Positions 34,839 to 43,780 of a stretch of 52,513 nucleotides of DNA are shown here, in pieces. Position 1 is the first letter of the stretch. Every line of letters begins with the position of its first letter. The DNA is from a virus, in IMG/VR virus record IMGVR_UViG_3300025345_000016, positions 1 through 52,513 of that record; one strand, given 5' to 3'. The translations under genes were made by a program, and so were the position numbers. A model generated the notes under the pieces. It saw only the letters and a list, made by a program, of their open reading frames with translations. It was not told the DNA's origin and did not search any database.

Positions 34839-35333
34839 CTAAAATTTTAAAGTTATTCCTAAACCATAAATTATATTTTTATCAAAAGGATTATAACCGA
34901 TAGAAATAGAAGGATTTAAAAAACCATATGATTTAGTCAAAGTGAAATATAAAGTTCCGTTATTAAATAAGGATATATTAAAAAGAAAATTTTCTTTTTT
35001 ATGGGGAGAAAACTTAATTTTATAATATAATGAATTAACATCAAAATATGCGGCATCAAAAGAAAGAAATATATTTTTATCTTCGTATTTGTATTTTGTT
35101 AAATTTATCGGATAATAAAAAGTATCAATTTTTATTTCTTTTTGATTTATTGTATCAACTTTAACAACCGGAATATATACTTTCTTTTCGGTTTTAATCG
35201 TATCAACTTTATATTCAACAATTTTATTTTCAGTTATGTAATTTTTTGGTTTTTTAAGAAGAAAAGATATCAATAATAAAATTACTATCCAATAAAAAAT
35301 ATGATATTTTAACATTCTTTTTAAAAATGTCAT
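34839..35333 (-). CDS. membrane-anchored protein, possible inner-membrane spanin (164 aa)
   Basis: One N-terminal membrane segment (about residues 9-27, HIFYWIVILLLISFLL) preceded by basic residues, then a Lys/Thr/Val periplasmic stretch with repeated DTI motifs (VDTIKTEKK, VDTINQKEI, KIDTFYYP), then a beta-rich end (SIGYNPFDKNIIYGLGITLKF region) like an outer-membrane strand. I recall similar DTV/DTI-rich membrane proteins with such an ending from Bacteroidota phages, some proposed as spanins; this cannot be checked here. The gene is divergent to the 85-aa gene at 35350. Confidence 0.55.
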   Translation of the reverse strand: MTFLKRMLKYHIFYWIVILLLISFLLKKPKNYITENKIVEYKVDTIKTEKKVYIPVVKVDTINQKEIKIDTFYYPINLTKYKYEDKNIFLSFDAAYFDVNSLYYKIKFSPHKKENFLFNISLFNNGTLYFTLTKSYGFLNPSISIGYNPFDKNIIYGLGITLKF

Positions 35334-35338
35334 ATAAA

Positions 35339-35344
35339 CACATT
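35339..35344 (+). promoter_or_regulatory. ACATT box before the 85-aa gene
   Basis: CACATT, only 5 nt before the ATG at 35350 (or 11 nt before a second in-frame ATG at 35356, which would fit the normal spacing). Confidence 0.45.
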
Positions 35345-35349
35345 TTAAA

Positions 35350-35607
35350 ATGAAGATGATAACAAGAATTGACGAAAGAGTAAAAAGAAAAATAGAAAAA
35401 ACAATTAAAAAAAGAAAAACAAAAAGAAAGTTATCTCCTATAACTAATTACAAAAAATCGGCACCAAAATATAATGTAGAAATAGGAGATAAAAAATACT
35501 TAAAAATATTTAAATCCCTTAAAAATAAAAAAGTATTAAAAAATAATACTGGAAGAAATTATTATATTCGTCAATTAATAGATGCATTAAAACAAAAAGA
35601 AGGATAA
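35350..35607 (+). CDS. small very basic protein (85 aa or 83 aa)
   Basis: Lys/Arg-rich (RIDERVKRKIEKTIKKRKTK, SLKNKKVLKNNTGRNYYI). Two start codons: ATG 35350 and ATG 35356; the box spacing favours the second. The C-terminal YYIRQLIDALKQKEG is helical. Likely nucleic-acid binding, but no family seen. It is followed one base later by the 195-aa gene. Confidence 0.7.
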   Translation: MKMITRIDERVKRKIEKTIKKRKTKRKLSPITNYKKSAPKYNVEIGDKKYLKIFKSLKNKKVLKNNTGRNYYIRQLIDALKQKEG

Positions 35608-35608
35608 A

Positions 35609-36196
35609 ATGAAATTTGATTTTATACAAGATAGTATTAATTCTTTTTTAACTCTTCTTTTTAAATACATTAACTTAGATGTATCTTTATCAATAGTAAA
35701 CGACGATAAAAATAAAAATGGTTTATATAATATCGTAATTTCTCCTTTATGGAGCGCGAAAGAGGGGAAAATTGACTGGAATATTAGAGTAACAATTAAT
35801 CAAGTTGTTGTCAATCCTTTACCAAGTATGAGGGTATTATATGATGCACCACACCAAAAAGATATAGTTGATAAAACGGAAGGATTTAAGGAAATATATT
35901 ATTCGGTTCCCATAACAACAATAGTAATTTTTACTTTAATATTTGATACGGCAACATTTCCTTCTTTAATAACTTTATATGAAAAATTATCTGCGGTATT
36001 AATTTTACATAAACCGGATCTTATTGCATTAGGAAAATTGAAAGATTTAATTATTCAATTTGCACCAATATATACCAACAATATTCCTAATTTACAAGTT
36101 AATATACAAATGGTAAAAGATTATATTATTACACTTTCAACCGATTATAGATTATTAGGAACTATTGGAGAAGTTAGATATCAAAACGACATTTAA
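35609..36196 (+). CDS. hypothetical tail-completion-like protein (195 aa)
   Basis: Starts one base after the 85-aa stop. Helical N-terminus (SINSFLTLLFKYINLDVS) followed by beta-rich parts (NIRVTINQVVVNPLPSMRV, YYSVPITTIVIFTLIFDTA). The mix resembles head-tail joining or tail-completion proteins, but no motif proves it. Function unknown. Confidence 0.65.
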   Translation: MKFDFIQDSINSFLTLLFKYINLDVSLSIVNDDKNKNGLYNIVISPLWSAKEGKIDWNIRVTINQVVVNPLPSMRVLYDAPHQKDIVDKTEGFKEIYYSVPITTIVIFTLIFDTATFPSLITLYEKLSAVLILHKPDLIALGKLKDLIIQFAPIYTNNIPNLQVNIQMVKDYIITLSTDYRLLGTIGEVRYQNDI

Positions 36197-36201
36197 AGAA
36201 G

Positions 36202-37656
36202 ATGGAAAATAAAATATACGACGAAAAAAATATTAATAGAGAAAGACATGATAATCTAAGAAAATCAACCAATGAACACAAAAAACAAATAGTTGATTCT
36301 TGCGGAGATTGCAAAAAAATTAAAGAATTGTTAAAAATTTTGGAAGAAAAAGAAGAAGAAGAAAATATTATAACAAGTAAAAGTAGTGATGTTAAAATTT
36401 CCGCGATAAAAAAAGAAGAAAATTTAGAAGAAATATATGAAAATTTAATAAAAACTTTTTTTAAGAAAAAAAGTTTGGAGGCAATTAATAACAAATATAT
36501 TGTAATTAATCCGTTTAGTGAAGAAGATAAAAAATTTATAAGATTAATATCAAAATTTTCACATATTATTCCCACAAAAATTAAAATTCATAAAAATGAA
36601 GATCCCATAGATGTATTTGAACTAAAAATAATGTGGGATAGGGCAGAAGAAAAAATGAAAAAATTTAAGAAAACACCTAAAAAATATCGTTTTTTAATTA
36701 TACCTACGCATTTATCTTTGTTATTTTATGGTAATTTAACCAAAGAAAATATTAAAGAGGCAAAAAAATTAATTAATAAAACAGAGGAGAATATTATTAA
36801 AGAAAACTTGGATAAAGTAGCATCTAATGTTGGAGATATAGTTACTATGGCAACTTTTGCTTTTTCCCCTCTTTTAATTCCACTAATTGCCCGCGGGATA
36901 ACGCCGCATCCCAGTAAAATATCTTTATCTTGGTGGCAAAGATTTAAACAAAACATATATGATAAATATGAAAAAGTAAAATCAAAAATTGTAGAAAATA
37001 ATGAATTTGCTAGAAGATTTATAGAATCATCGTGGTGGCATAAATTTATGGACAAACATTTTAACGAAAGAAAAAAGGAATATAACAAACAACTATACAA
37101 AAATATTGCACTATTAATATCGGGTATTAATTTGGCAAAAACAATTTATGATTTATCTAGATACCAACCAATTGACATAAGGGGTGCAATTGAAACAGAG
37201 ACACAATTTTATAAACAAAGTAATTTAAAAGAAGTGGGACACATTTCAAAAGAAGTAATGGAGGGATTTCTTGAAAGTGTTCATCAAGGTTTATCTCAAA
37301 TAATACCTCAACATTATTTAAATTTATATAATTACTTTGATCATGTGATTGCACCACCACTTGAATTGTATAAATCAAGTAAAATAGAAGAAGAACTTAA
37401 AAAAATACCATTTCACAAAAAAATATTTTTAAGTTTTTGGGGAACAATATTACATGGAACACCAAATCTCAAAAAAATAGCAAATAAATTAACTAAACAG
37501 GATGTAGAAAAAACAAAACATCAATTAAAAGTATTGGCGTCGTTATTAACATTAATGTATGCAAACAATATTGAGTCATTTCAAAATATACCAAAATATT
37601 CATATAGTGGTTATATTAAAAATCTAGAACCTAAAATAGAACAAACGGTTTCTTAA
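36202..37656 (+). CDS. hypothetical protein with hydrophobic segment (484 aa)
   Basis: Charged N-terminal 120 residues with a coiled coil (KKIKELLKILEEKEEEEN) and a Cys pair (DSCGDCKK). At about 210-232 lies a hydrophobic stretch (GDIVTMATFAFSPLLIPLIA), then two similar WWx(R/K)F motifs (SLSWWQRFKQ and SSWWHKFMDK). The last part is helical. It could be a tail-internal or membrane-interacting protein ejected during entry, but this is only suggested by the hydrophobic segment. It overlaps the convergent sigma-like gene by 4 bp. Confidence 0.65.
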   Translation: MENKIYDEKNINRERHDNLRKSTNEHKKQIVDSCGDCKKIKELLKILEEKEEEENIITSKSSDVKISAIKKEENLEEIYENLIKTFFKKKSLEAINNKYIVINPFSEEDKKFIRLISKFSHIIPTKIKIHKNEDPIDVFELKIMWDRAEEKMKKFKKTPKKYRFLIIPTHLSLLFYGNLTKENIKEAKKLINKTEENIIKENLDKVASNVGDIVTMATFAFSPLLIPLIARGITPHPSKISLSWWQRFKQNIYDKYEKVKSKIVENNEFARRFIESSWWHKFMDKHFNERKKEYNKQLYKNIALLISGINLAKTIYDLSRYQPIDIRGAIETETQFYKQSNLKEVGHISKEVMEGFLESVHQGLSQIIPQHYLNLYNYFDHVIAPPLELYKSSKIEEELKKIPFHKKIFLSFWGTILHGTPNLKKIANKLTKQDVEKTKHQLKVLASLLTLMYANNIESFQNIPKYSYSGYIKNLEPKIEQTVS

Positions 37657-38318
37657 AAATTAATTAAACGATTAATTTCAATAATTTCTTTTAAGTGTTT
37701 TTCTAGTTCATTTTTATTAATATTCGTTTCTTGTGATAAAATATTAATATTGGTTGTTTTATGTTTGCGAATATTTTTGATTATTTCCAATTTTATCGGA
37801 TCTTCTTGAAAATATGCCTCTAATATATCAAGTATAGGAACAGAAGTCGATTCAAAAAGTAATTCCTTTGTATCAATTTCATCACTATCGGTGTTTTTCT
37901 TTTCCATGTTAATAATATCAGTTTTTAATATATCAATTATATTCTTTACTCTTTTTTTATTTAAACCGGTTTTTAAAGAAATATGATTGATATCATCTTC
38001 TGTAATTAAATCAATATCTTTTCCCATTTCATTAATTACATCTTGAACTTTTCTTAAATCCCTTAAAGTTGAACGGGGGATTTGAAATACATATCCTTCC
38101 TGTTCCATTATGGTTATGAATTGTTTTCCTTGATTATGTAAAAAAGTTTTCCAAGAAACATTTTTATTAGGATCATATTTTTTCATACTATCTTTTACAA
38201 TCTGTTTTAGAATAAATTTAATAGTATGTGGAGAAAAAAATTTAGTATAGTGTTTTCCGTATATTTTATATAAGTATTCTATACTTTTTTTCTCATCGAA
38301 AGGAAGATCTTTTTTCAT
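37653..38318 (-). CDS. sigma factor, phage late-type (221 aa)
   Basis: Residues about 47-130 follow sigma regions 2.3-3: KKYDPNKNVSWKTFLHNQGKQFI corresponds to the D-p-x-x-g-x-x-F-x-x-y-a-x-x-x-I motif, FQIPRSTLRDLRK to the -10-binding R-x-P segment, and LITEDDINHISLKTGLNKKRVKNI to region 3. The C-terminal ILSQETNINKNELEKHLKEI may be a helix-turn-helix like region 4. It is likely to redirect host RNA polymerase to phage promoters, perhaps the ACATT boxes. Overlaps the Cas4-like nuclease gene by 4 bp, so the two are co-expressed. Confidence 0.68.
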   Translation of the reverse strand: MKKDLPFDEKKSIEYLYKIYGKHYTKFFSPHTIKFILKQIVKDSMKKYDPNKNVSWKTFLHNQGKQFITIMEQEGYVFQIPRSTLRDLRKVQDVINEMGKDIDLITEDDINHISLKTGLNKKRVKNIIDILKTDIINMEKKNTDSDEIDTKELLFESTSVPILDILEAYFQEDPIKLEIIKNIRKHKTTNINILSQETNINKNELEKHLKEIIEINRLINF

Positions 38319-38887
38319 TTTAAAAATTTCTTAACCGGACAATCTTTAATGTCGCAATATATACAATGTAAGTCTATTCTAAATGACAAGTTATTACCAT
38401 TGATAATATTTTTTACGATATTTATATATTCCGGTTTTAATTCATCCCGGTATATTTCAATATCATCTTCTATGGGATTAATGGCAATTAGAGAAAATTT
38501 TTTCTGATTCAAAACATAAGTATAAAAATAGATTTGATATTTGTAGATTTCAATTAATTTTTTGGTTGGTATAAAAGTTGAATATTTTAGTTCTATTACT
38601 TCATCATTACAAAGAAAATCGCATTTTCCTATAACATCTTGATATAAAATTTTAAATTGTCTTTGACATCCTTTGTAATATTTATCATAAAAATAGTGTT
38701 CAACTATTTCACCAAATTTAATAGAAGAAGTATAATTACGGATTTCAATATTTTGACTTAATATTTTATTTTCGACCTCTTTTTTTATAATTTCTAAATC
38801 AACATTTTCAAAAATTTGTTTTATAATATCCTTGTATTTGTTATAATTAAACTTAATGGGACATATAATATTAGATGCATAACGCAT
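38315..38887 (-). CDS. Cas4/RecB-like PD-(D/E)XK nuclease (190 aa)
   Basis: Exonuclease fold with an iron-sulfur cluster. Seen: His64 in FGEIVEHYF, GKCD with Asp90, E-L-K at 99-101 (VIELKYS), and Gln118 in YKYQIYFYTY. Four Cys suit a 4Fe-4S site: Cys9 (IICPIKF) and CIYCDIKDC at 175, 178 and 183. This pattern matches phage Cas4-like exonucleases used in DNA metabolism or recombination. No cas genes or array are nearby, so a CRISPR role is not supported. It overlaps the sigma-like gene. Confidence 0.82.
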   Translation of the reverse strand: MRYASNIICPIKFNYNKYKDIIKQIFENVDLEIIKKEVENKILSQNIEIRNYTSSIKFGEIVEHYFYDKYYKGCQRQFKILYQDVIGKCDFLCNDEVIELKYSTFIPTKKLIEIYKYQIYFYTYVLNQKKFSLIAINPIEDDIEIYRDELKPEYINIVKNIINGNNLSFRIDLHCIYCDIKDCPVKKFLK

Positions 38888-38896
38888 AATAACATA

Positions 38897-41710
38897 TTAT
38901 TTTTTCTTTTTCTTTTGCGGTTTATTTTCTTCTTCCTCTTCTTGTTGTTGGAGTTGTGATTGTTGTATTAAATAATTTTCAATGATTTCATTGAAGTTTT
39001 TAGTAACTAAATCACTAAAATCAGTTAAGTATTTTAAAAGATTTTGTAATCTTTCATTAGATATACCACTATCCTGAAATTCATTAAATATCATTAAAGT
39101 TGCAAGGGATTTTCTTATTTCTTTTAGTATGAAATAAAGTTTAATAATACTTTCACCATTTTCTATAATACTTAAAACATTGGTTATTATTTCTGCAAAT
39201 TCGGGATCAATTTCTTGTATTTGTTCTATTTGTTGAGATAATACTGGTAATTCATGACTATCGAATATGGGTTCAACATCATCGGCATGTTTTTCATTTA
39301 AATCATATTTCAAAATAGGAAAATTATGATATTTGAATACAATTTTATATTCATTATTCCTTTCTAATATATCAAAATCGGTAAATGAAATTTTATATTC
39401 TCCCAGTTTTTCTAATTTTTTCATATTATTATCAATTTCAACACTTAAATGCGAATTTATGTTTTTATCGGTTTTAATGAATAATACTTTATCATCTTGA
39501 ACAACTTTTATAACATCATTAATGAATTCTATTCCGTTTCCAATAAGAGGTCCATAGTGTATATCTTTAATATAGTTTGGATTATATTTAACTATCAATC
39601 CTTGTTCAATATTTCCATATTTTCTATTCAACATAAAATTACTTAAAATTAAATCTTCTCCATATTTGTAAGAACCGGAATTATAATCATAATATAGTGG
39701 AATAACCTCAAAATGATCCGATTCTTCAAATTTAATAACAAAATCCTTGTTTTTATTTAATTCAATTTCTTTATTTATTTTACTGTTTAGTAAAAATTGA
39801 GATGGTTGAATGTTTTCGGAATATTTAAAAAATGAAAATGGATTATCTGTATTTTCTTTAAAATAAGTAAATGGAATATTGTTTAAAGTGTCAATTGGAT
39901 CAATAAAAGAAGATAATTTATTATCATAATAATCACTTATATTTTTCAAGTGGATGATATTTAAGTTATCAAAATCGGTATTAGAAGTAATGTTATCTTC
40001 AATTAATCTTATATAAGAAGAGAATTTTTTATTAATATAAAATTGTCCATTTTCTTTATCAATTTCTAATAAATCGGATATGGGTATATTGTCTTTATAA
40101 ATTCCATATCCTTTTATTGAAATCTCAATGTCAATATCATCTGATAATTTATTATTATTAATTTCTTTTTCTACTTGAATATTTTCTCCTTCTTTAATAT
40201 AACGGTAAGTATTATTGTTTATTCTAATGATTAATTCGGCATTTTTAAAATCATCAAGTATTTTAGGATATTTGTCAAAACCATAAACGGTTAATATGGA
40301 ATATGTTAATGGATCAAGATTAATTTCGTATAATTTATTGTCTTTATAATAAGTGTATTTGTTATTTGAAATGTATGGATTACTTTCTTTGATTTTTAAT
40401 ATTCCTTTTTCTCTTACTTCATTAAGTAATTCAGATACTTTTTTATCGTCATGGGCAATATTATATTTTCTTAATATTTGTTTTGCGTTTTCTATTACAC
40501 TCTCTTCAATATCGGTATCATCAATAACATATTTTTTATTTTGATTAACATCCACGAAAAAGAATTTATTATCATAATATCCCATAGATAATTTTGTATT
40601 TTGTTGATTTTTCTTAAATTCTTCTATTGGTTGATAATATATATCATATAGTTTATTTTTATCATAAATTAACATATGATTTTTATCTTTATAAATTGCA
40701 TATTTGATCGATTTTAAATCAGGAAGAAGTTTAAGATTACTTAAATTGATTTTAACTTTCGGAATGGTTATTTCATTTATTTCCTTAAAAGTATTTTTAT
40801 CAATGAAAACACCATATTTATCATTTTTAATTTCAATAAGACTATTTTCAAAATTTAAATTAGATGTTTTAATATAAATATTATGTGTTTTGATTTCTCT
40901 GGTTATTTTTACGGGTTGACCAATAGAAGATTGTAATGTTTGGGATAATTCTTTGGAATGTTTTCCCGGAAGTGATAATATTCTTTTGATATAATTAGGT
41001 AATTGATTAATATCGGAAATTTCGTATTGTTTTACTTTACTTAATTTACCATTTTTATATGTTTTATATTCAAGAATATATTTAGATGGATCTTGGGGAT
41101 GTAAATTTAATGTTAATTCAATTTCATGTCTTTTGGTTGTTTCCTTTGCATGTATTATACTTTTATTTCCTATATTTTCTTGAACAGTATCTTCATTGAT
41201 TTTAATAAGTGAATATTTCTTGAATTTATCATTTTTATAACTATATAATGGATTTAAATAGTTTTCTTTTAAATGGTATATAATATCTTCCGATACTTTA
41301 AATAAAAGTAAATTTTTATCAATTAAAAATGCATATTCATCATCGGATACTTTTACTAATTCCCATAAATTAGGTTTATTTTCCGGAAGATATACCGGTA
41401 AAAAGAAATATTTATCAAGATAATATTTATCTTCTGCAATTTTTATACTTCCTTTATTATCTATAAATTTTTCCGCATATTTTACTAAGTATCCATCTCT
41501 ATCGAAAAGTAATATTCCGTATTGAAAATTAAGTGTATTATTAATTAAAGAAGATGTTTTTTGATTTTCGATAATTAATCTTACATCTGTTATAGGAAAT
41601 TTTTCTATAACTTCGTTAGTAGTATTAATCTTTTTACAAAATCCTTCTTTATTTAAAAGTATTTTATCGAAAAGTGAAAAAGATAAGTCTGAATTGAGAT
41701 AAAGTTTCAT
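38897..41710 (-). CDS. large hypothetical protein (937 aa)
   Basis: ACATT box with 9-nt spacing. Highly repetitive in style: short beta segments with KYGVFIDKN, NKLYEI, KHMLIYDKN, YYDNKFFFVDVNQNK, NKYTYYKDNKLYEI, about every 40 residues across 330-500, suggesting a beta-propeller or repeat fold. The C-terminus has Gln-rich and Lys-rich tails (QQSQLQQQEEEEENKPQKKKKK). No enzyme motif. Too large for most known virion proteins outside jumbo phages; role unknown. Confidence 0.75.
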   Translation of the reverse strand: MKLYLNSDLSFSLFDKILLNKEGFCKKINTTNEVIEKFPITDVRLIIENQKTSSLINNTLNFQYGILLFDRDGYLVKYAEKFIDNKGSIKIAEDKYYLDKYFFLPVYLPENKPNLWELVKVSDDEYAFLIDKNLLLFKVSEDIIYHLKENYLNPLYSYKNDKFKKYSLIKINEDTVQENIGNKSIIHAKETTKRHEIELTLNLHPQDPSKYILEYKTYKNGKLSKVKQYEISDINQLPNYIKRILSLPGKHSKELSQTLQSSIGQPVKITREIKTHNIYIKTSNLNFENSLIEIKNDKYGVFIDKNTFKEINEITIPKVKINLSNLKLLPDLKSIKYAIYKDKNHMLIYDKNKLYDIYYQPIEEFKKNQQNTKLSMGYYDNKFFFVDVNQNKKYVIDDTDIEESVIENAKQILRKYNIAHDDKKVSELLNEVREKGILKIKESNPYISNNKYTYYKDNKLYEINLDPLTYSILTVYGFDKYPKILDDFKNAELIIRINNNTYRYIKEGENIQVEKEINNNKLSDDIDIEISIKGYGIYKDNIPISDLLEIDKENGQFYINKKFSSYIRLIEDNITSNTDFDNLNIIHLKNISDYYDNKLSSFIDPIDTLNNIPFTYFKENTDNPFSFFKYSENIQPSQFLLNSKINKEIELNKNKDFVIKFEESDHFEVIPLYYDYNSGSYKYGEDLILSNFMLNRKYGNIEQGLIVKYNPNYIKDIHYGPLIGNGIEFINDVIKVVQDDKVLFIKTDKNINSHLSVEIDNNMKKLEKLGEYKISFTDFDILERNNEYKIVFKYHNFPILKYDLNEKHADDVEPIFDSHELPVLSQQIEQIQEIDPEFAEIITNVLSIIENGESIIKLYFILKEIRKSLATLMIFNEFQDSGISNERLQNLLKYLTDFSDLVTKNFNEIIENYLIQQSQLQQQEEEEENKPQKKKKK

Positions 41711-41719
41711 ACAACATAA

Positions 41720-41725
41720 AATGTC
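41720..41725 (-). promoter_or_regulatory. ACATT promoter box of the 937-aa gene
   Basis: GACATT on the minus strand, 9 nt before ATG at 41710. Confidence 0.58.
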
Positions 41726-41814
41726 GTTATTTTATTCTTCCTTTCTTCTTTTTCTTTTTTAAAAAAAATTCCGCAAGTTCTTTTGAAATTGATTTTAAAA
41801 ATATTTAATTAACA

Positions 41815-42618
41815 TTATTTAATTTTTAATTTTTCTAGTATCTTTTGTATAGGTGATTTTTGTTCTTCTTCCGGATGCATTGTTTCAATAACTTTAGTCA
41901 TTCTTTTTTTATGTTTTTCTATTTCTTCTTTTTTCAATCTTTGTAATTCATGTTCCCTTTCTTCTATATAAGGTAATATATATTTCTCATAATTTTCTCT
42001 TGCTTTTTGTTTAATATTCTCATATCTTGTATTATTTATCCAATTTTCATAATGATTTTTTATTTTTGTTAATGTTTCGGGATCATCTATGGTTTTAAGG
42101 AAATGATCTTTGAATTCATTATATATTTTATTTTCTCTAGAACCGGGTTTTAAAAAAGGTTTTCGATACGATAGAACTTTATCTCCCATTATATTTTCGG
42201 GATGAAATATACTTAAAATAGTATTGTGATAAAGATTCTTATCTATATCTTCATATTCATTTAAACCCAATTTTTTATTAATTTTTTTCATAATTGTAAA
42301 ATAGTTAAGAAAATTTATATGATAACTATCTGGTTCGCCAGTTATATACTTAATTCGATGCTTATAGTTTTCTAAAAATACATCTTTAAGATTTTTTCTC
42401 ATTATTTGGAGTTTCTTTTTATCTTGTATTTTTTCAAGTTCATTAGAAACATGTTTATAAAAATTTATATCATTAAAATTTCTATAAAAAGGATAATCTT
42501 CATATTTTCCTTCTTTCCATGCATCCATAAACTCATCATGAAAAGGTTTAGATAATTCAAGATAATCTGAACTTTCTTTTTTGTTTAATAAAATATTTTT
42601 TAATTTTATTAAATTCAT
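41815..42618 (-). CDS. hypothetical protein (267 aa), paralog of the 237-aa gene next to it
   Basis: Helical, Lys/Glu-rich. Shares with the 237-aa protein the order: an LKNIL start, KLGLNEYEDIDKNLYHNT ... HPENI against RLGRDPYDGIDKKIFHKT ... HPRHF, and FLKTIDDPETLTKIKNHYENWIN against FSKSIDYIDDIDTLKELKNKYEEYIN. C-terminal coiled coil (EEREHELQRLKKEEIEKHKK). Own ACATT box (10 nt). Function unknown. Confidence 0.75.
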   Translation of the reverse strand: MNLIKLKNILLNKKESSDYLELSKPFHDEFMDAWKEGKYEDYPFYRNFNDINFYKHVSNELEKIQDKKKLQIMRKNLKDVFLENYKHRIKYITGEPDSYHINFLNYFTIMKKINKKLGLNEYEDIDKNLYHNTILSIFHPENIMGDKVLSYRKPFLKPGSRENKIYNEFKDHFLKTIDDPETLTKIKNHYENWINNTRYENIKQKARENYEKYILPYIEEREHELQRLKKEEIEKHKKRMTKVIETMHPEEEQKSPIQKILEKLKIK

Positions 42619-42624
42619 ATCATT

Positions 42625-43338
42625 TTAAAATGTCTTTTTTCTTTGTATTTCCTTTATTCTTAAATCAATTAAAGGTTCGATTTTCTCTTTATAAAATTTT
42701 TTAATATAAGGTACCCCTTCTTTCATATCTTCTCTGTGTTTTTCAAAATAGTTAATATATTCTTCATATTTATTTTTTAATTCTTTTAAAGTATCGATAT
42801 CATCTATATAATCTATTGATTTAGAGAAAGACTTAAGGCGTTTCTCTTTATAGGAGGAAATTTTACCTTCTTTAAATTTTGGTAAATAAATACTATCTAA
42901 ATCAATAAAATGTCGAGGATGATATAGTTCTAAAAAAGTTTTATGAAAAATTTTTTTATCAATTCCATCATAAGGGTCTCTTCCTAATCTTTCGTTAATT
43001 TTTTTTCTAAAAACCAAATATCCGTTTAAAAGACGGGCCTTATGCTCGGTGTCTCTAAGACTATTTAAAATAAAATCTCTTTTTAAATCTTCTTCTAATG
43101 AATTGGGATACCAATGTTCTTTCATTCTTTTTTCCAACATTTCTAATTCTTTATCCGATAAACTATCTATGACATTAGCAAAATGACTAGGATGATAAAT
43201 ATCTTTAGAAAATCCAGAAACAAATTCGTGTATTAAATCATACTGCTCTTCTCCCTTTCCTTTTATAAAATCTTTAAGAAATTTTAATTTTGCTTCTTTT
43301 ATATTTTCTAGTATATTTTTTAATTCTAAAAGTAACAT
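42625..43338 (-). CDS. hypothetical protein (237 aa), paralog of the 267-aa gene
   Basis: See the shared blocks under the 267-aa gene. Adds a second HPSHF-type motif near residue 55 (DIYHPSHFANVID), so the HP-x-(H/N)-(F/I) unit seems repeated within it. Its first 12 codons and the upstream 20 bp are almost copied in front of the 36-aa gene at 43890. Own ACATT box. Function unknown. Confidence 0.75.
   Translation of the reverse strand: MLLLELKNILENIKEAKLKFLKDFIKGKGEEQYDLIHEFVSGFSKDIYHPSHFANVIDSLSDKELEMLEKRMKEHWYPNSLEEDLKRDFILNSLRDTEHKARLLNGYLVFRKKINERLGRDPYDGIDKKIFHKTFLELYHPRHFIDLDSIYLPKFKEGKISSYKEKRLKSFSKSIDYIDDIDTLKELKNKYEEYINYFEKHREDMKEGVPYIKKFYKEKIEPLIDLRIKEIQRKKTF
42629..42634 (-). promoter_or_regulatory. 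ACATT promoter box of the 267-aa gene
   Basis: GACATT on the minus strand, 10 nt before ATG at 42618; the 19 bp including the ATG equal those before the 52-aa gene at 25823. Confidence 0.58.
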
Positions 43339-43345
43339 AACATTA

Positions 43346-43780
43346 TTAAATGTGCTTTGGTATTTCTAATTTCTGATCCGTATATGCAAGAAAAGGATTT
43401 AATGTAAAAGTATTATATACCGCAATATGATGTACATATGATTCTCCCTTTTCCAATGATTGCATAATACGATTCATTACTTTATTAACATCTATTATTT
43501 CTTTATATTTGTCTAAATGTTCAACGATATCATTTAAATTATTAAATTCTCCTTGTGATAATGTAAATATTTTTTGAACATGATGATTAGGAAATTTTTC
43601 ATCTGGCATGTATGTTTCACCTATAACGAATAAACGATATTTAACTTTATTTCCTTCTTGTATGGGAGTAAATACAACATGTATTTTATCTTTTTTATTA
43701 AATTCTTTTTTGTCAAGTATTTTACTAGGATCTCCTTCGTATATTCTATCAAAATTATTTTGTGAGTATTTGATTAACAT
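43346..43780 (-). CDS. hypothetical protein (144 aa)
   Basis: Start codon shares its A with the stop of the 36-aa gene (TAATG), so it is coupled to it. Mixed alpha/beta (KIHVVFTPIQEGNKVKYRLF, VIGETYMPDEKFPNHHVQKI). Two adjacent His pairs (PNHHV, SYVHHIA) might bind metal, but no known motif is seen. Function unknown. Confidence 0.72.
   Translation of the reverse strand: MLIKYSQNNFDRIYEGDPSKILDKKEFNKKDKIHVVFTPIQEGNKVKYRLFVIGETYMPDEKFPNHHVQKIFTLSQGEFNNLNDIVEHLDKYKEIIDVNKVMNRIMQSLEKGESYVHHIAVYNTFTLNPFLAYTDQKLEIPKHI
43349..43354 (-). promoter_or_regulatory. ACATT promoter box of the 237-aa gene
   Basis: CACATT on the minus strand, 10 nt before ATG at 43338; the same sequence recurs at 43901-43906. 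Confidence 0.58.

Noticed and set aside
36202-37656. SpoVR homolog completing the PrkA-YeaH system
   Set aside because: The size is close, but no SpoVR-like sequence pattern is seen; the protein has a hydrophobic segment and WW motifs instead.
38315-38887. CRISPR adaptation function for the Cas4-like protein
   Set aside because: No array, Cas1 or Cas2 is present; Cas4-like exonucleases are common in phages for other DNA metabolism.
41727-41808. Minus-strand frame ending KKKKKKGRIK between the 267-aa and 937-aa genes
   Set aside because: No ATG, GTG or TTG start is available and the frame is under 30 codons; it may be a gene remnant but cannot be supported.
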